NCBI RefSeq assembly: GCF_003063295.1 | Contig: NZ_MUXF01000019.1 | Location: 181,919-245,918 of the forward strand | Length of the DNA stretch: 64,000 bases | From: Arcobacter lacus | GTDB lineage: Bacteria > Campylobacterota > Campylobacteria > Campylobacterales > Arcobacteraceae | Direction of reading: 5' to 3' | Part shown: piece after piece, positions 1-8,971 of the stretch | How positions within the stretch are numbered: position 1 is the first letter of the stretch | Layout: every line of letters starts with the position of its first letter | The notes under the pieces: generated by a model | Told to the model about the DNA's origin: nothing | What the model saw: the letters and a program-made list of their open reading frames with translations, nothing else | Databases searched by the model: none | Position numbers and translations under genes: made by a program

Positions 1-583
1 TACTCATAAGACTTTAAGAGGTCCAAGAGGTGGTATGATAATGACTGATGATGAAGAGATTGCTAAAAAAATAAACTCAGCTATTTTCCCAGGACTTCAA
101 GGTGGACCACTTGTTCATGTAATAGCAGCAAAAGCAGTAGCATTTAAAGAGATACTTGATCCAAAATGGAAAGATTATGCAAAACAAGTAAAAGCAAATG
201 CAAGAGTGTTAGGAGAAGTTCTAACAAAAAGAGGATATGATATAGTAAGTGGTGGAACAGATAATCACTTAGTATTAGTAAGTTTTTTAAATAAACCATT
301 TTCAGGGAAAGATGCAGATGCAGCTTTAGGAAATGCAGGGATTACAGTAAATAAAAACACAGTACCAGGAGAAACAAGAAGTCCATTTGTAACATCAGGG
401 ATTAGAATAGGATCTCCAGCATTAACAGCACGAGGGATGAAAGAAAAAGAGTTTGAATTAATAGCAAACAAAATTTGTGATGTATTAGATGATATAAACA
501 ACACTAGTTTACAAGCTAAAATTAGCAAAGAGTTAGAAGAATTAGCTAACAATTTTGTTATTTACAACAACAGTACATACTAA
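1..583 (+). CDS. glyA: Serine hydroxymethyltransferase, 3' portion (5' truncated by window)
   Basis: C-terminal part of the PLP enzyme that interconverts serine and glycine, passing a one-carbon unit to tetrahydrofolate in the cytosol. The open frame starts at base 2, before the first ATG (35). Its first residues [11 protein letters not shown] are the family's PLP-lysine motif, the lysine being codon 8-10. Downstream come [19 protein letters not shown] and the C-terminal domain ([25 protein letters not shown]), ending at TAA 583. About 194 residues of a roughly 420-residue family are present; the N-terminal half lies outside the window. The next gene starts 26 bases later with its own AGGAG, so the two could be cotranscribed. 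Identity is secure. Confidence 0.96.
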   Translation, partial: THKTLRGPRGGMIMTDDEEIAKKINSAIFPGLQGGPLVHVIAAKAVAFKEILDPKWKDYAKQVKANARVLGEVLTKRGYDIVSGGTDNHLVLVSFLNKPFSGKDADAALGNAGITVNKNTVPGETRSPFVTSGIRIGSPALTARGMKEKEFELIANKICDVLDDINNTSLQAKISKELEELANNFVIYNNSTY

Positions 584-609
584 ATAAATACAAGATTAGG
601 AGTATTTAC

Positions 610-1437
610 ATGACAACGTTGGATACAACTTATAAACAAATAGAAAAAGCTATAAGATATATTGATGAAAACTTCAAAGAACATCCATCAATTGATGAAA
701 TAGCAAAAAATATAGGTATGAGCAAATACCATTTTATAAGAGTATTCAAAGAGTATGTAGGTGTTACTCCTAAACAGTTTTTACACTGCGTTACTTTAAA
801 TTATGCAAAAGAGCATATAAAAGAGTCCAAATCCATTCTTGATAGTAGTTTGGATATTGGACTATCTAGCACTAGCCGACTTCATGAACTTTTTGTAAAC
901 TTGATTGGTGTTACACCAAAAGAGTGGAAAGAAAAAGGAAAAGATGTTCAAATAACTTATGGTTTTGGTCAAACTCCTTTTGGTGAAGCTTTGATAGGAT
1001 TTACTGATAAAGGTATTTGTTATTTAGGATTTATTGATAATAATAAAAAAGAGATTTTCCAAAGATTTAATGAACTTTGGGAAAATGCAAATTTAGTTTT
1101 TGATGAAAAACTTGCTTACGAATATTTGGAAAATATCTTTGTAAAAAACCAAAAATATCCACTTTTGGTAAAAGGTACAAATTTACAAATAAATGTTTGG
1201 AAAGCTCTTTTAAATCTTCCAAATGGAATAGTAGCAACTTATCAAGATATAGCAAACTATTTAGAAAAACCAAAAGCTGTACGAGCAATTGCAAGTGCTA
1301 TTGGAAAAAATCATATAGGTTATTTGATTCCTTGTCATAGAGTTATTGCAAAAAGTGGAGCAATGAGTGGTTATAGATGGGGCATTGAAAGAAAAAAAAT
1401 ATTAATAGCATACGAATCAGTAAGAGAAAATAACTAA
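610..1437 (+). CDS. AraC-type HTH fused to methylated-DNA--protein-cysteine methyltransferase (Ada/Ogt-like)
   Basis: Predicted suicide repair protein that removes alkyl groups from O6-alkylguanine. Residues about 1-105 form an AraC-family helix-turn-helix (SIDEIAKNIGMSKYHFIRVF then GVTPKQFL). Residues about 115-275 are the Ogt/MGMT domain with the acceptor cysteine in PCHRV (Cys242) and the RAIASAIGKNH recognition segment. Unlike E. coli Ada it lacks the N-terminal zinc domain that senses methylphosphotriesters, so it matches the shorter Ada-like HTH-Ogt architecture. An AGGAG sits 6 bases before the ATG. The stop abuts the ATG of a MagIII-like glycosylase (TAAATG), giving a two-gene alkylation-repair operon. 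Whether the HTH still regulates transcription or only helps DNA binding cannot be told. Confidence 0.9.
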   Translation: MTTLDTTYKQIEKAIRYIDENFKEHPSIDEIAKNIGMSKYHFIRVFKEYVGVTPKQFLHCVTLNYAKEHIKESKSILDSSLDIGLSSTSRLHELFVNLIGVTPKEWKEKGKDVQITYGFGQTPFGEALIGFTDKGICYLGFIDNNKKEIFQRFNELWENANLVFDEKLAYEYLENIFVKNQKYPLLVKGTNLQINVWKALLNLPNGIVATYQDIANYLEKPKAVRAIASAIGKNHIGYLIPCHRVIAKSGAMSGYRWGIERKKILIAYESVRENN

Positions 1438-2151
1438 ATGAATAAAGTTTTTGCAATATATCAAAGACTTTATCAAACTTATGGTGCTCAAGGTTGGTGG
1501 CCTTTTATAAACTATGAAGGTAAAAATAGTGAAAAAAAAGGAAACAACGATGGTTATCATATCTTAGATTATAGTTTTCCAAGAGATGAAAATGAAGTTT
1601 TTGAAGTATGTTTAGGCTCAATTTTGACTCAAAATACAACTTTTACTTCTGTTGTAAAATCTTTAAATAACTTAAATGAAATAGATTGCCTAAACTATAA
1701 AAAAATAAAAAACTTACCAATAGAAAAACTAAAAGAACTTATAAGACCATCAGGATATAACAATCAAAAAGCAAACTATATTTTAAATTTTATAGAGTTT
1801 TTTGAAAAACTAAATGGCAAAATTCCAACAAGAGAAGAACTTTTATCTATAAAAGGAATAGGATTTGAAACTGCTGATTCTATGCTACTTTATGCTTATA
1901 ATCAACCAGAACTTAAAGTAGATGCTTATACTAAAAGATTTTTAGTACACAATAAACTCTTAGATGAAAAAGCAAAGTACAATGATATAAAATATTTTAT
2001 GGAAGATGAACTAAAAAAAGTGATTTTTGATGAAAAACAGTTAGTCATAACTTATCAAGAATATCATGCTTTGATAGTAAATCACTCAAAATTTTACTAC
2101 TCAAAACAACCTTATGGAAATGGTTGTTTTTTAAATGAAGTTCTTTCTTAA
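1438..2151 (+). CDS. MagIII-like 3-methyladenine DNA glycosylase (HhH-GPD, endonuclease III superfamily)
   Basis: 237 residues of the HhH-GPD fold, which excises damaged bases. LGSILTQNTTFTSVVKSL, RPSGYNNQKA, the helix-hairpin-helix KGIGFETADSMLLYA and the following VDAYT (candidate catalytic Asp) line up with my memory of Helicobacter pylori MagIII (VDKYS). There is no C-terminal four-cysteine iron-sulfur loop, as in MagIII and unlike endonuclease III. It starts directly after the Ogt stop, so translation is probably coupled and both proteins would serve alkylation repair. The last 21 bases overlap the convergent RNase H-like gene. A generic endonuclease III annotation would be less exact. 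Confidence 0.85.
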   Translation: MNKVFAIYQRLYQTYGAQGWWPFINYEGKNSEKKGNNDGYHILDYSFPRDENEVFEVCLGSILTQNTTFTSVVKSLNNLNEIDCLNYKKIKNLPIEKLKELIRPSGYNNQKANYILNFIEFFEKLNGKIPTREELLSIKGIGFETADSMLLYAYNQPELKVDAYTKRFLVHNKLLDEKAKYNDIKYFMEDELKKVIFDEKQLVITYQEYHALIVNHSKFYYSKQPYGNGCFLNEVLS

Positions 2152-2610
2152 AGCACTTCTTGAAGCTTTATCTACTAAATTAAAAATAGTATCTAACTCA
2201 TCTTTTAGACTATTTTTTTTGTGTCCTTTTATCTTTATAAAATCTATATTTAACTTTTCTATCTTTTCAAAAAATAGTTTATATAACTCATAATTGTTTA
2301 TAGTTTTTCCAGTTGAACTTTTATAATCATTTGCTTCAAGTTTTTCTTTTCTATTTTGTAAACCTACTATATTTTGACAATCAGTATAAACTTCTATTTT
2401 AGTATCAGCTAATATCTCAATCTCATCTAAAGCCCAAAGTAAGGATTGAAGTTCCAACTTTGTAGAACTAGTATCATCAAATCTTTTTATTTTTATATTT
2501 TTTTTTAAATCATCAACTGATAAATCATCAAAAACTTCTAAAAAAGCTCCAAACCCTACTTTTGCTTGTGGATTTACACTTGAATCAACAAATAGTTTTA
2601 TTTTTTTCAT
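2131..2610 (-). CDS. RNase H-like fold protein
   Basis: 159 residues with the RNase H metal-binding set in the expected order: Asp9 (FVDSS), Glu53 (KLELQSL), Asp76 (YTDCQN) and Asp146 (NLVDKASR). It should therefore be a catalytically competent nuclease fold. It lacks the canonical DGACxGNPG start of RNase HI, which the gene at 29611-30417 does have, so I do not call it rnhA. The insert at residues 28-48 is unusual. It is convergent with the MagIII gene with a 21-base tail overlap. Substrate unknown; RNA:DNA hybrid cleavage is inferred from fold residues only. Confidence 0.75.
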   Translation of the reverse strand: MKKIKLFVDSSVNPQAKVGFGAFLEVFDDLSVDDLKKNIKIKRFDDTSSTKLELQSLLWALDEIEILADTKIEVYTDCQNIVGLQNRKEKLEANDYKSSTGKTINNYELYKLFFEKIEKLNIDFIKIKGHKKNSLKDELDTIFNLVDKASRSALRKNFI

Positions 2611-2651
2611 ATATTAAACTTTCTTAACTAATTTGCTGGGATTTAAATCTT

Positions 2652-3125
2652 TTATTTATAATATCTTCCTACACGATTTAAAATATCAATTCTTATTACA
2701 GCAGTTCCTTTTATCATCTTTTCTGGTAATTCTTTACCAACAAAATGAGGAGTGAATTTTGCTACTATTTGACTTAAAGCTTGATATTTCTCATCAAATT
2801 CACTAACTAAAGAAGCTTTACCTTCTACAATAACACTATTAAATTCAGTATTTACATCACAAGGATTTTCAACTCCTTCATAAAGTAAACCTATCATTTC
2901 ATCGAGTTCAAAACAAACATTTGAATTAAACTTTATGTTATCTATTTTTTTACCTTTTGGAAGACCATGCATATATATTTTATTATCAAAATATACAAAA
3001 TGCATAGGTAAAACATAAGGAAATCCATCTTCACTAATAGTTCCTAATCTTCCAACCTCAGCTTTTAAAAGCAATTCATCTATTTGCTCATTTGTCAATA
3101 AATGTGTTTTTGTTCGATGTCGCAT
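2652..3125 (-). CDS. Pyridoxamine 5'-phosphate oxidase-like flavin split-barrel protein (NimA-like)
   Basis: 157 residues of the FMN-binding split barrel. The N-terminal pattern LLLKAEVGRLGTISEDGFPY, then VLPMHFVYFDNKIYMHG and KIDNIKFNSNVCFELDE, is typical of the NimA/PNPOx-like family of small cytosolic flavin or heme-binding proteins. The C-terminus IRIDILNRVGRYY fits the family. It is not the biosynthetic PdxH, which lies at 51513-52151. The start ATG is preceded by AAAAAAGGAGATAG, a clear ribosome site. It stands alone behind argD on the same strand. Substrate not predictable. Confidence 0.8.
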   Translation of the reverse strand: MRHRTKTHLLTNEQIDELLLKAEVGRLGTISEDGFPYVLPMHFVYFDNKIYMHGLPKGKKIDNIKFNSNVCFELDEMIGLLYEGVENPCDVNTEFNSVIVEGKASLVSEFDEKYQALSQIVAKFTPHFVGKELPEKMIKGTAVIRIDILNRVGRYYK

Positions 3126-3197
3126 TTCTATCTCCTTTTTTAGTAAAAATCATCTTAAGTATAAAAGAAAATAGTACATTCCACAATCCAAAAATTG

Positions 3198-4373
3198 CTA
3201 ATTTATGGGCTTTTGTAAAGATTTTTCAAATCTTTTAAAACCTTCTTTCATCTCTTTTTTTGAAATAATTATTGGAGGTAAAAATCTGATAATATTTTTT
3301 CCTGATTTTAAAACTAAAACACCATTTTTAAGTGCAAGATTTACTATATTACTTAAATCATTTTCATTTTTTAAAACAAGTCCTTGCATAAATCCCCAAC
3401 CATTTTTTTGCAAAAAAATATCTGGATATTTATCTGTAAAATATTGTAAACAACTGTTAAAATATTTTATATTTTCACTAAGTTTTCCACTATTTGAATA
3501 TTTCTCTAAAATCTTTAGAACTTTACTACAAACTGTTGTTGAAAGATGATTTCCACCAAAAGTTGAACCGTGATCACCAAAAGTAAAAATATCTTTCAAA
3601 CTTGTCATCATAACACCTATTGGAATACCACTTGCTAAACCTTTTGCTAAAGTTACAATATCAGGTTTTATTCCAAAATATTGAGAAATTAGAAAATTCC
3701 CACTTCTATAAACTCCTGTTTGAACTTCATCTATTATTAAAAGTAACTTCTTCTCTTTTAAGATTTTTTCAAGTCTTTGCACTTGAAAAATATCTTGCAT
3801 AAAAATACCACCCTCACCTTGAATCAACTCTAACATAACACCAACAGTTGCATCATCAATCATCGAAATAGCTTCATTTATATCATTTGCATAAACAAAT
3901 CCATCAGGATATGGAGCAAAATATTTATGTTTATCTTCTTGTGCTGTTGCTTTTAAAGTTGCTATTGTTCTTCCATGAAAAGAGTTTTTAATAGTAATAA
4001 TCTTATATTTAGGTGTTTTAAATGTCACATTTCCATATTTTCTAGCAAGTTTTATAGCAGTTTCATTTGCTTCTGCTCCACTATTACAAAAAAAACATTG
4101 CATATCATAAGTGCTTAATTCAACTATTTTTTTTGCACACTCTTCTTGTGATTTTATACGATATACATTTGAAGTATGCAAAACTTTTTTTGCTTGTTTT
4201 TCTATTGTTTTTACTACTTTTTTATTTGCATAACCTAAACTATTTACTCCAACTCCTGAAGCAAAATCTATATAATCTTTTTTATTTTCATCAAATAATA
4301 CAGATTTTTTACCTTTTATAAATGCAATATCTAATCGATTATATAAAGGTAATATGAACTCATTTATTTTCAT
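3198..4373 (-). CDS. argD: Acetylornithine aminotransferase (class III PLP aminotransferase)
   Basis: 391 residues. Predicted to transfer an amino group between glutamate and N-acetylglutamate semialdehyde in arginine synthesis, and possibly to act on succinyl-diaminopimelate precursors as in other bacteria. Family marks: YIDFASGVGVNSLGYANKKV near residue 35, FFCNSGAEANETAIKLAR near 95, the PLP-phosphate Asp in LLIIDEVQTGVYRSG near 212, and the Schiff-base lysine in TLAKGLASGIPIG near 243. Length and motifs suit ArgD. The start ATG has AAAAGG 7 bases upstream, and a 10-bp hairpin lies just ahead of that (4390-4413). The upstream same-strand lipA is 166 bases away, so an own promoter is likely. 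Confidence 0.9.
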   Translation of the reverse strand: MKINEFILPLYNRLDIAFIKGKKSVLFDENKKDYIDFASGVGVNSLGYANKKVVKTIEKQAKKVLHTSNVYRIKSQEECAKKIVELSTYDMQCFFCNSGAEANETAIKLARKYGNVTFKTPKYKIITIKNSFHGRTIATLKATAQEDKHKYFAPYPDGFVYANDINEAISMIDDATVGVMLELIQGEGGIFMQDIFQVQRLEKILKEKKLLLIIDEVQTGVYRSGNFLISQYFGIKPDIVTLAKGLASGIPIGVMMTSLKDIFTFGDHGSTFGGNHLSTTVCSKVLKILEKYSNSGKLSENIKYFNSCLQYFTDKYPDIFLQKNGWGFMQGLVLKNENDLSNIVNLALKNGVLVLKSGKNIIRFLPPIIISKKEMKEGFKRFEKSLQKPIN

Positions 4374-4389
4374 ATTTTTTCCTTTTGTT

Positions 4390-4413
4390 AAATAAGCAAA
4401 AAGTTGCTTATTT
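4390..4413 (-). promoter_or_regulatory. Perfect 10-bp hairpin in the argD leader
   Basis: Arms AAATAAGCAA and TTGCTTATTT around a 4-base loop, ending 16 bases before the argD ATG and just before its AAAAGG ribosome site. Read on the argD strand no U-run follows, so it is a poor intrinsic terminator in that direction; read on the + strand a U-rich stretch does follow. It may be a leader structure affecting argD translation or a terminator for antisense transcription. Role unproven. Confidence 0.4.
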
Positions 4414-4539
4414 TTATTTATTGTTAGTTTTATATTTGAGGGATTTATATTTTGAAGTTATTTTCTATACCCCAATTTTATATCTTGAAAGTATAGAAAA
4501 ATGAAAGAGCTTTTACAATCTGTTAATTGCTAATTTAAA

Positions 4540-5415
4540 TTAAAGTGCAGATGCCATATTTAAATAATGATGTGCCATATATGAACTTCTTGCATATGGA
4601 CTTGCTTTTACAAATTCAAAACCTAAATCATAAGCTAGTTTTTCATATCTTGCAAATTGTTCAGGTTTTACAAACTCTATAACTTTTTCATAATCTCCAC
4701 TAGGAGCAAGATATTGACCAATACTTAAAAACTTACAACCAACAGCCAACAAATCTTTAAATACTTGTACCATTTCTTCTTCTGTTTCTCCAAGTCCTAC
4801 CATTAAAGCACTTTTTGTTTGTACTTTATCACCACCAAGCTCTTTTAATCTTTTTAAAACTTCTAAACTTCTTTCATAAGTTCCATTTCTTCTAATTCTA
4901 TATAAACTTGGAACTGTTTCTACATTATGTCCTATGATTGTAGCACCTGAAGCTATAACTCTTTTAAGACTCTCTTCTTTACCTTTAAAATCAGGAATTA
5001 ATATCTCAACTTTTGTTTGAGGAGATTTTTCTAAAATATCTTGTGTTACTCTAAAAAACTGTTCTGCTCCACCATCAGGTAAATCATCCCTTGCTGGACT
5101 TGTAATAACTACAAATTTAAGTCCAAGTTTTAAAACAGAAGTTGTAACTTTTTGAATTTCACTTAAATCAACTTCTGTTGGTTTTCCAGTTGTTACATTA
5201 CAATATGTACACCTTCTTGTACAGATATTTCCCAAAATCAAAAATGTTGCATTTTTATTTGCAAAACATTCACTGATATTTGGACATTTTGCCTCTTGGC
5301 AAATAGTATGAAGTCCACCCACATCTTTTAATAAATTTTCCATCTCTACTTGTGTATGTGGAGTTAGTTTTTTTCTTAACCATTCTGGTTTTTTGAATGT
5401 TATCTCTTTAGTCAT
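4540..5415 (-). CDS. lipA: Lipoyl synthase
   Basis: Radical-SAM enzyme inserting two sulfurs into protein-bound octanoyl groups to make lipoyl cofactors. Both [4Fe-4S] sites are visible: the auxiliary cluster Cys39, Cys44, Cys50 (CQEAKCPNISEC) and the SAM cluster Cys65, Cys69, Cys72 (CTRRCTYC). The C-terminal ARSSY motif holding the serine ligand is present. 291 residues is normal. It follows the octanoyltransferase by 2 bases on the same strand, so the two steps of lipoylation are coexpressed, and the pair diverges from the pyruvate dehydrogenase operon whose E2 carries the lipoyl lysines. Confidence 0.96.
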   Translation of the reverse strand: MTKEITFKKPEWLRKKLTPHTQVEMENLLKDVGGLHTICQEAKCPNISECFANKNATFLILGNICTRRCTYCNVTTGKPTEVDLSEIQKVTTSVLKLGLKFVVITSPARDDLPDGGAEQFFRVTQDILEKSPQTKVEILIPDFKGKEESLKRVIASGATIIGHNVETVPSLYRIRRNGTYERSLEVLKRLKELGGDKVQTKSALMVGLGETEEEMVQVFKDLLAVGCKFLSIGQYLAPSGDYEKVIEFVKPEQFARYEKLAYDLGFEFVKASPYARSSYMAHHYLNMASAL

Positions 5416-5417
5416 TT

Positions 5418-6131
5418 TTACGCCTTACATAATTCATTATATATATTTAATTCATCTTCGTTTAATTGTGATTCTAAAAGTTGTGCATTAAAAGTTCGTT
5501 CAAATGCTTCTTTTAGTTTATTTATTGCTTCATCAAAATCTAAATTTATAGAAAAATCTTCTAAACTAGCACCATATTTTTCATCATTTTTTATACTCTT
5601 AATTGGAATAGAACCATGTTGGAAAATTACATTTTTTGCTCTTTTTTGTGCATTCCCACCAATTTTTCTTCCGTTTACTATTATATCATAAGCTTCAAAT
5701 CCTACTTGACAAAATGGACTTTTACTTAAAACTATACTTTCAATATCTTTTGCAAAAGATACTTTTAGTCCCAAATTACTATAAAATTCAAGTATAAATG
5801 AACATATTAACTCATAAGTCTCTTTTACACTTCTATTATCTATAAAACTAGAAGGAAGTACTAAAGAGTAAGAAATATCATGACCGTGAAATAAAACTCC
5901 ACCACCTGTAATTCTTTTTGAGAAATTGTTTTTATACTCTTTTAATAGATTTTCATAGTCACTTGGACTTTGTCCCGCACCAAAAGTAATACTTTTTTCC
6001 CACGAATAAAGCCGTAATATTGGTAAACTATCATTTTTAAAAGCTTTAAATAATGATTTATCTATATTAGTGTTATCGTTTGAGCTAAGATTATGTGATA
6101 TAATCAATCTGAATTTATTGTTAAAAATCAT
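5418..6131 (-). CDS. LipM-like octanoyltransferase (lipoate-protein ligase fold)
   Basis: 237 residues of the LplA/LipB fold. KRITGGGVLFHGHDISYSL is the substrate loop, and GRKIGGNAQKR contains the conserved lysine (Lys156). Cys141 in SPFCQVGFEAYDI sits where the Bacillus LipM nucleophile lies, and FQHGSI follows as in LipM. I therefore favour transfer of octanoyl from acyl-carrier protein to apo-E2 or GcvH over ATP-dependent lipoate ligation, though LplA is the common label for such sequences. The neighbouring lipA would finish the cofactor. It diverges from aceE across 157 AT-rich bases. Confidence 0.8.
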   Translation of the reverse strand: MIFNNKFRLIISHNLSSNDNTNIDKSLFKAFKNDSLPILRLYSWEKSITFGAGQSPSDYENLLKEYKNNFSKRITGGGVLFHGHDISYSLVLPSSFIDNRSVKETYELICSFILEFYSNLGLKVSFAKDIESIVLSKSPFCQVGFEAYDIIVNGRKIGGNAQKRAKNVIFQHGSIPIKSIKNDEKYGASLEDFSINLDFDEAINKLKEAFERTFNAQLLESQLNEDELNIYNELCKA

Positions 6132-6220
6132 TTTGGCCTTAACTTATATTTTGATTTATATATTTATATAATATTTTTATTTAAGAAATATTTAAAAAAT
6201 ATCTAAACATATAAGTTTAT

Positions 6221-6226
6221 TATAAT
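6221..6226 (+). promoter_or_regulatory. Probable -10 box of the aceE-aceF-lpdA operon
   Basis: TATAAT 63 bases before the aceE ATG, inside the 157-base divergent region with the lipoate genes. There is no clear -35 box, only phased AT tracts, as usual for sigma70 promoters in Campylobacterota. The ATG is served by AAAGGAG at 6279-6285. Confidence 0.5.
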
Positions 6227-6288
6227 TTAAAATTAATTAAAATTGTTAAATTAATTTTAAGAATTAAGAATTATTTCAAAGGAGATTT

Positions 6289-8961
6289 ATGTCACTGTTA
6301 AATTTAGAAGATATCAATCCATTAGAGACACAAGAATGGATGGAAGCTTTAGAAGCAATTATTGAAGAAGAAGGAGTTGAAAGAGCTCACTTTTTATTAG
6401 AAAAATTAATTGATAAATCAAGAAGAAGTGGCGCACACTTACCATATAGTGCAACAACAGCTTATATTAATACTATTCCAACTAGCGAAGAGCCTAAAAT
6501 GCCAGCTGATATGGATTTAGAAAGAAAAATAAGATCAATTATTAGATGGAATGCTCAAATTATGGTACAAAGAGCTTCAAACAAACATTTAGAACTTGGT
6601 GGTCACATTGCATCATTTCAATCATCTGCAACACTTTATGACGTTGCTTTTAATCACTTTTTTAGAGCACCAAATGAAAAAGACGGTGGAGATTTAATAT
6701 TTTTTCAAGGACATATCTCTCCAGGTATATATGCAAGAAGTTTTTTAGAAGGAAGATTTACTGAAGATCAAATGGATAACTTCAGACAAGAAGCTTTCAA
6801 TGATGGATTATCTTCATATCCTCACCCAAAATTAATGCCTTCTTATTGGCAGTTCCCAACTGTTTCAATGGGACTTGGACCATTACAAGCAATTTATCAA
6901 GCAAGATTTTTAAAATATCTTACAAATAGAGGAATAAAAGATTGTAGTGCACAAAAAGTTTATTGTTTTATGGGAGATGGTGAGTGTGATGAGCCTGAAT
7001 CACTTGGAGCTATTGGAATGGCGGCACGTGAAGGTTTAGATAACTTAATCTTTGTTATAAACTGTAACTTACAAAGACTAGATGGTCCAGTAAGAGGAAA
7101 TGGAAAAATCATTCAAGAACTTGAAGGTGAATTTAGAGGAGCTGGATGGGAAGTTCTAAAAGTTATCTGGGGTGGACTATGGGATAGTTTACTTGAAAAA
7201 GATACATCAGGAAAACTTCTTGAACTAATGGAGCAAACAGTTGATGGTGAATACCAAAACTTTAAACAAAAAGGTGGAGCATATACAAGAGAAAATTTCT
7301 TTAATAAATTCCCTGAAACTGCAAAATTAGTTGAAAATTTAAGTGACAATGATATCTGGAAATTAAACAGAGGTGGACATGACCCTGTTAAAGTTTATGC
7401 TGCATTTAAAAGAGCAACTGAAACTAAAGGAAGACCAACTGTAATCTTAGCAAAAACGGTAAAAGGTTATGGAATGGGAAGCGCTGCTGAGGGTATGAAT
7501 ATCGCTCACCAAGTAAAAAAAGTAGATGTAAATCACTTAAAAGCGTTTAGAGATAGATTTGATTTACCAATTAGTGATGAAGCAGTTGAATCATATTCAT
7601 ATTATAAACCAGATGAAAACTCACCAGAAGTTAAATATCTAAAAGAAAAAAGAGCAGCACTTGGTGGATTTGTACCGCAAAGATTAGAGAAATTTACTAA
7701 TAAATTAGAAATTCCTGCTTTAAGTGATTTTGAAAGTATTCTTGCAGGTAGTGGTGATAGAGAAATTTCAACAACTATGGCATTTGTAAGAGTTTTAAAT
7801 GTTTTATTAAAAGATAAAAACATAGGTAAAAATATCGTTCCTATAGTACCTGATGAAGCTAGAACTTTCGGTATGGAAGGTATGTTTAGACAATTTGGAA
7901 TTTATTCAAGTGCCGGACAAAAATATATCCCACAAGATAAAGATCAAGTTGCATTCTATAAAGAAGATATCAAAGGTCAAGTTTTACAAGAAGGAATTAA
8001 TGAATTAGGAGCTATGAGTTCATGGTTGGCAGCAGCTACTTCATATTCAGTAAATGATTATCCTATGATTCCATTTTATATCTTCTATTCAATGTTTGGA
8101 TTCCAAAGAACTGGAGATTTATGTTGGGCAGCGGGTGACCAAAAAGCAAGAGGATTCTTAGTTGGTGGAACTTCAGGAAGAACAACATTAAATGGTGAAG
8201 GTTTACAACACGAAGATGGACACTCACACATTTTAGCAAACACTGTACCAAATTGTATTACATATGATCCAACTTATGGTTATGAAGTTGCAGTTATCGT
8301 AAAAGATGGTGTTGAAAGAATGTATGGTGAAAAACAAGAAGATGTCTTCTACTATATCACTACATTAAATCAAAACTATGTACAACCAGCAATGCCAGAA
8401 GGTGCAGAAGAAGGAATCATCAAAGGTATTTACAAAGTAAAAACTTTTGAAGCAAAAAATGATTTCAAAGTTAAACTTTTAGGTTCAGGTTCTATCTTCC
8501 AAGAAGCAATCAGAGCAGCAGAAATTTTATCAAGTGAATATGATATTAAAATAGATATTTATTCAGTTACTTCATACAATGAATTAACAAGAGAAGCACA
8601 AGATATTGAAAGAGAAAATCTTTTAAATTTAGATAAAGAAGCAAAAATTCCTTATATAGAAAAAGTTTTAGGAAGCAATAGTGATAATATTGTTATTAGT
8701 GCAACAGATTATATGAAATCATATTCTGAACAACTAAGACCTTATGTAAAAGGAAGTTTCAAAGCTTTAGGAACTGATGGATTTGGAAGAAGTGATAGTA
8801 GAGCAAACCTAAGAAAATTCTTTGAAGTTGATACAAACTTTATCGTTTACACAACTTTAGCAGAACTTGCAAGAAATGGTAAACTAGATAAAAAAGTTGC
8901 TCTTGAAGCTATGAAAAAATATGAAATTGATTCAAATAGAATCAATCCAAGAAACGCATAA
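6289..8961 (+). CDS. aceE: Pyruvate dehydrogenase E1 component (homodimeric type)
   Basis: 890 residues, the normal size for the single-chain alpha2-type E1. It decarboxylates pyruvate with thiamine diphosphate and passes the acetyl group to the lipoyl arm of E2. Visible marks: HIASFQSSATLYDVAFNHFF near residue 105, the ThDP/Mg motif FMGDGECDEPES near 227 running to NCNLQRLDGPVRGNGK, and DEARTFGMEGMFRQFGIYS and LNGEGLQHEDGHS in the second half. It is the first gene of aceE-aceF-lpdA, with aceF starting 10 bases after its stop. Having PDH suggests aerobic or microaerobic pyruvate oxidation rather than reliance on pyruvate:flavodoxin oxidoreductase. Confidence 0.97.
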   Translation: MSLLNLEDINPLETQEWMEALEAIIEEEGVERAHFLLEKLIDKSRRSGAHLPYSATTAYINTIPTSEEPKMPADMDLERKIRSIIRWNAQIMVQRASNKHLELGGHIASFQSSATLYDVAFNHFFRAPNEKDGGDLIFFQGHISPGIYARSFLEGRFTEDQMDNFRQEAFNDGLSSYPHPKLMPSYWQFPTVSMGLGPLQAIYQARFLKYLTNRGIKDCSAQKVYCFMGDGECDEPESLGAIGMAAREGLDNLIFVINCNLQRLDGPVRGNGKIIQELEGEFRGAGWEVLKVIWGGLWDSLLEKDTSGKLLELMEQTVDGEYQNFKQKGGAYTRENFFNKFPETAKLVENLSDNDIWKLNRGGHDPVKVYAAFKRATETKGRPTVILAKTVKGYGMGSAAEGMNIAHQVKKVDVNHLKAFRDRFDLPISDEAVESYSYYKPDENSPEVKYLKEKRAALGGFVPQRLEKFTNKLEIPALSDFESILAGSGDREISTTMAFVRVLNVLLKDKNIGKNIVPIVPDEARTFGMEGMFRQFGIYSSAGQKYIPQDKDQVAFYKEDIKGQVLQEGINELGAMSSWLAAATSYSVNDYPMIPFYIFYSMFGFQRTGDLCWAAGDQKARGFLVGGTSGRTTLNGEGLQHEDGHSHILANTVPNCITYDPTYGYEVAVIVKDGVERMYGEKQEDVFYYITTLNQNYVQPAMPEGAEEGIIKGIYKVKTFEAKNDFKVKLLGSGSIFQEAIRAAEILSSEYDIKIDIYSVTSYNELTREAQDIERENLLNLDKEAKIPYIEKVLGSNSDNIVISATDYMKSYSEQLRPYVKGSFKALGTDGFGRSDSRANLRKFFEVDTNFIVYTTLAELARNGKLDKKVALEAMKKYEIDSNRINPRNA

Positions 8962-8971
8962 GGAGTAAAAA

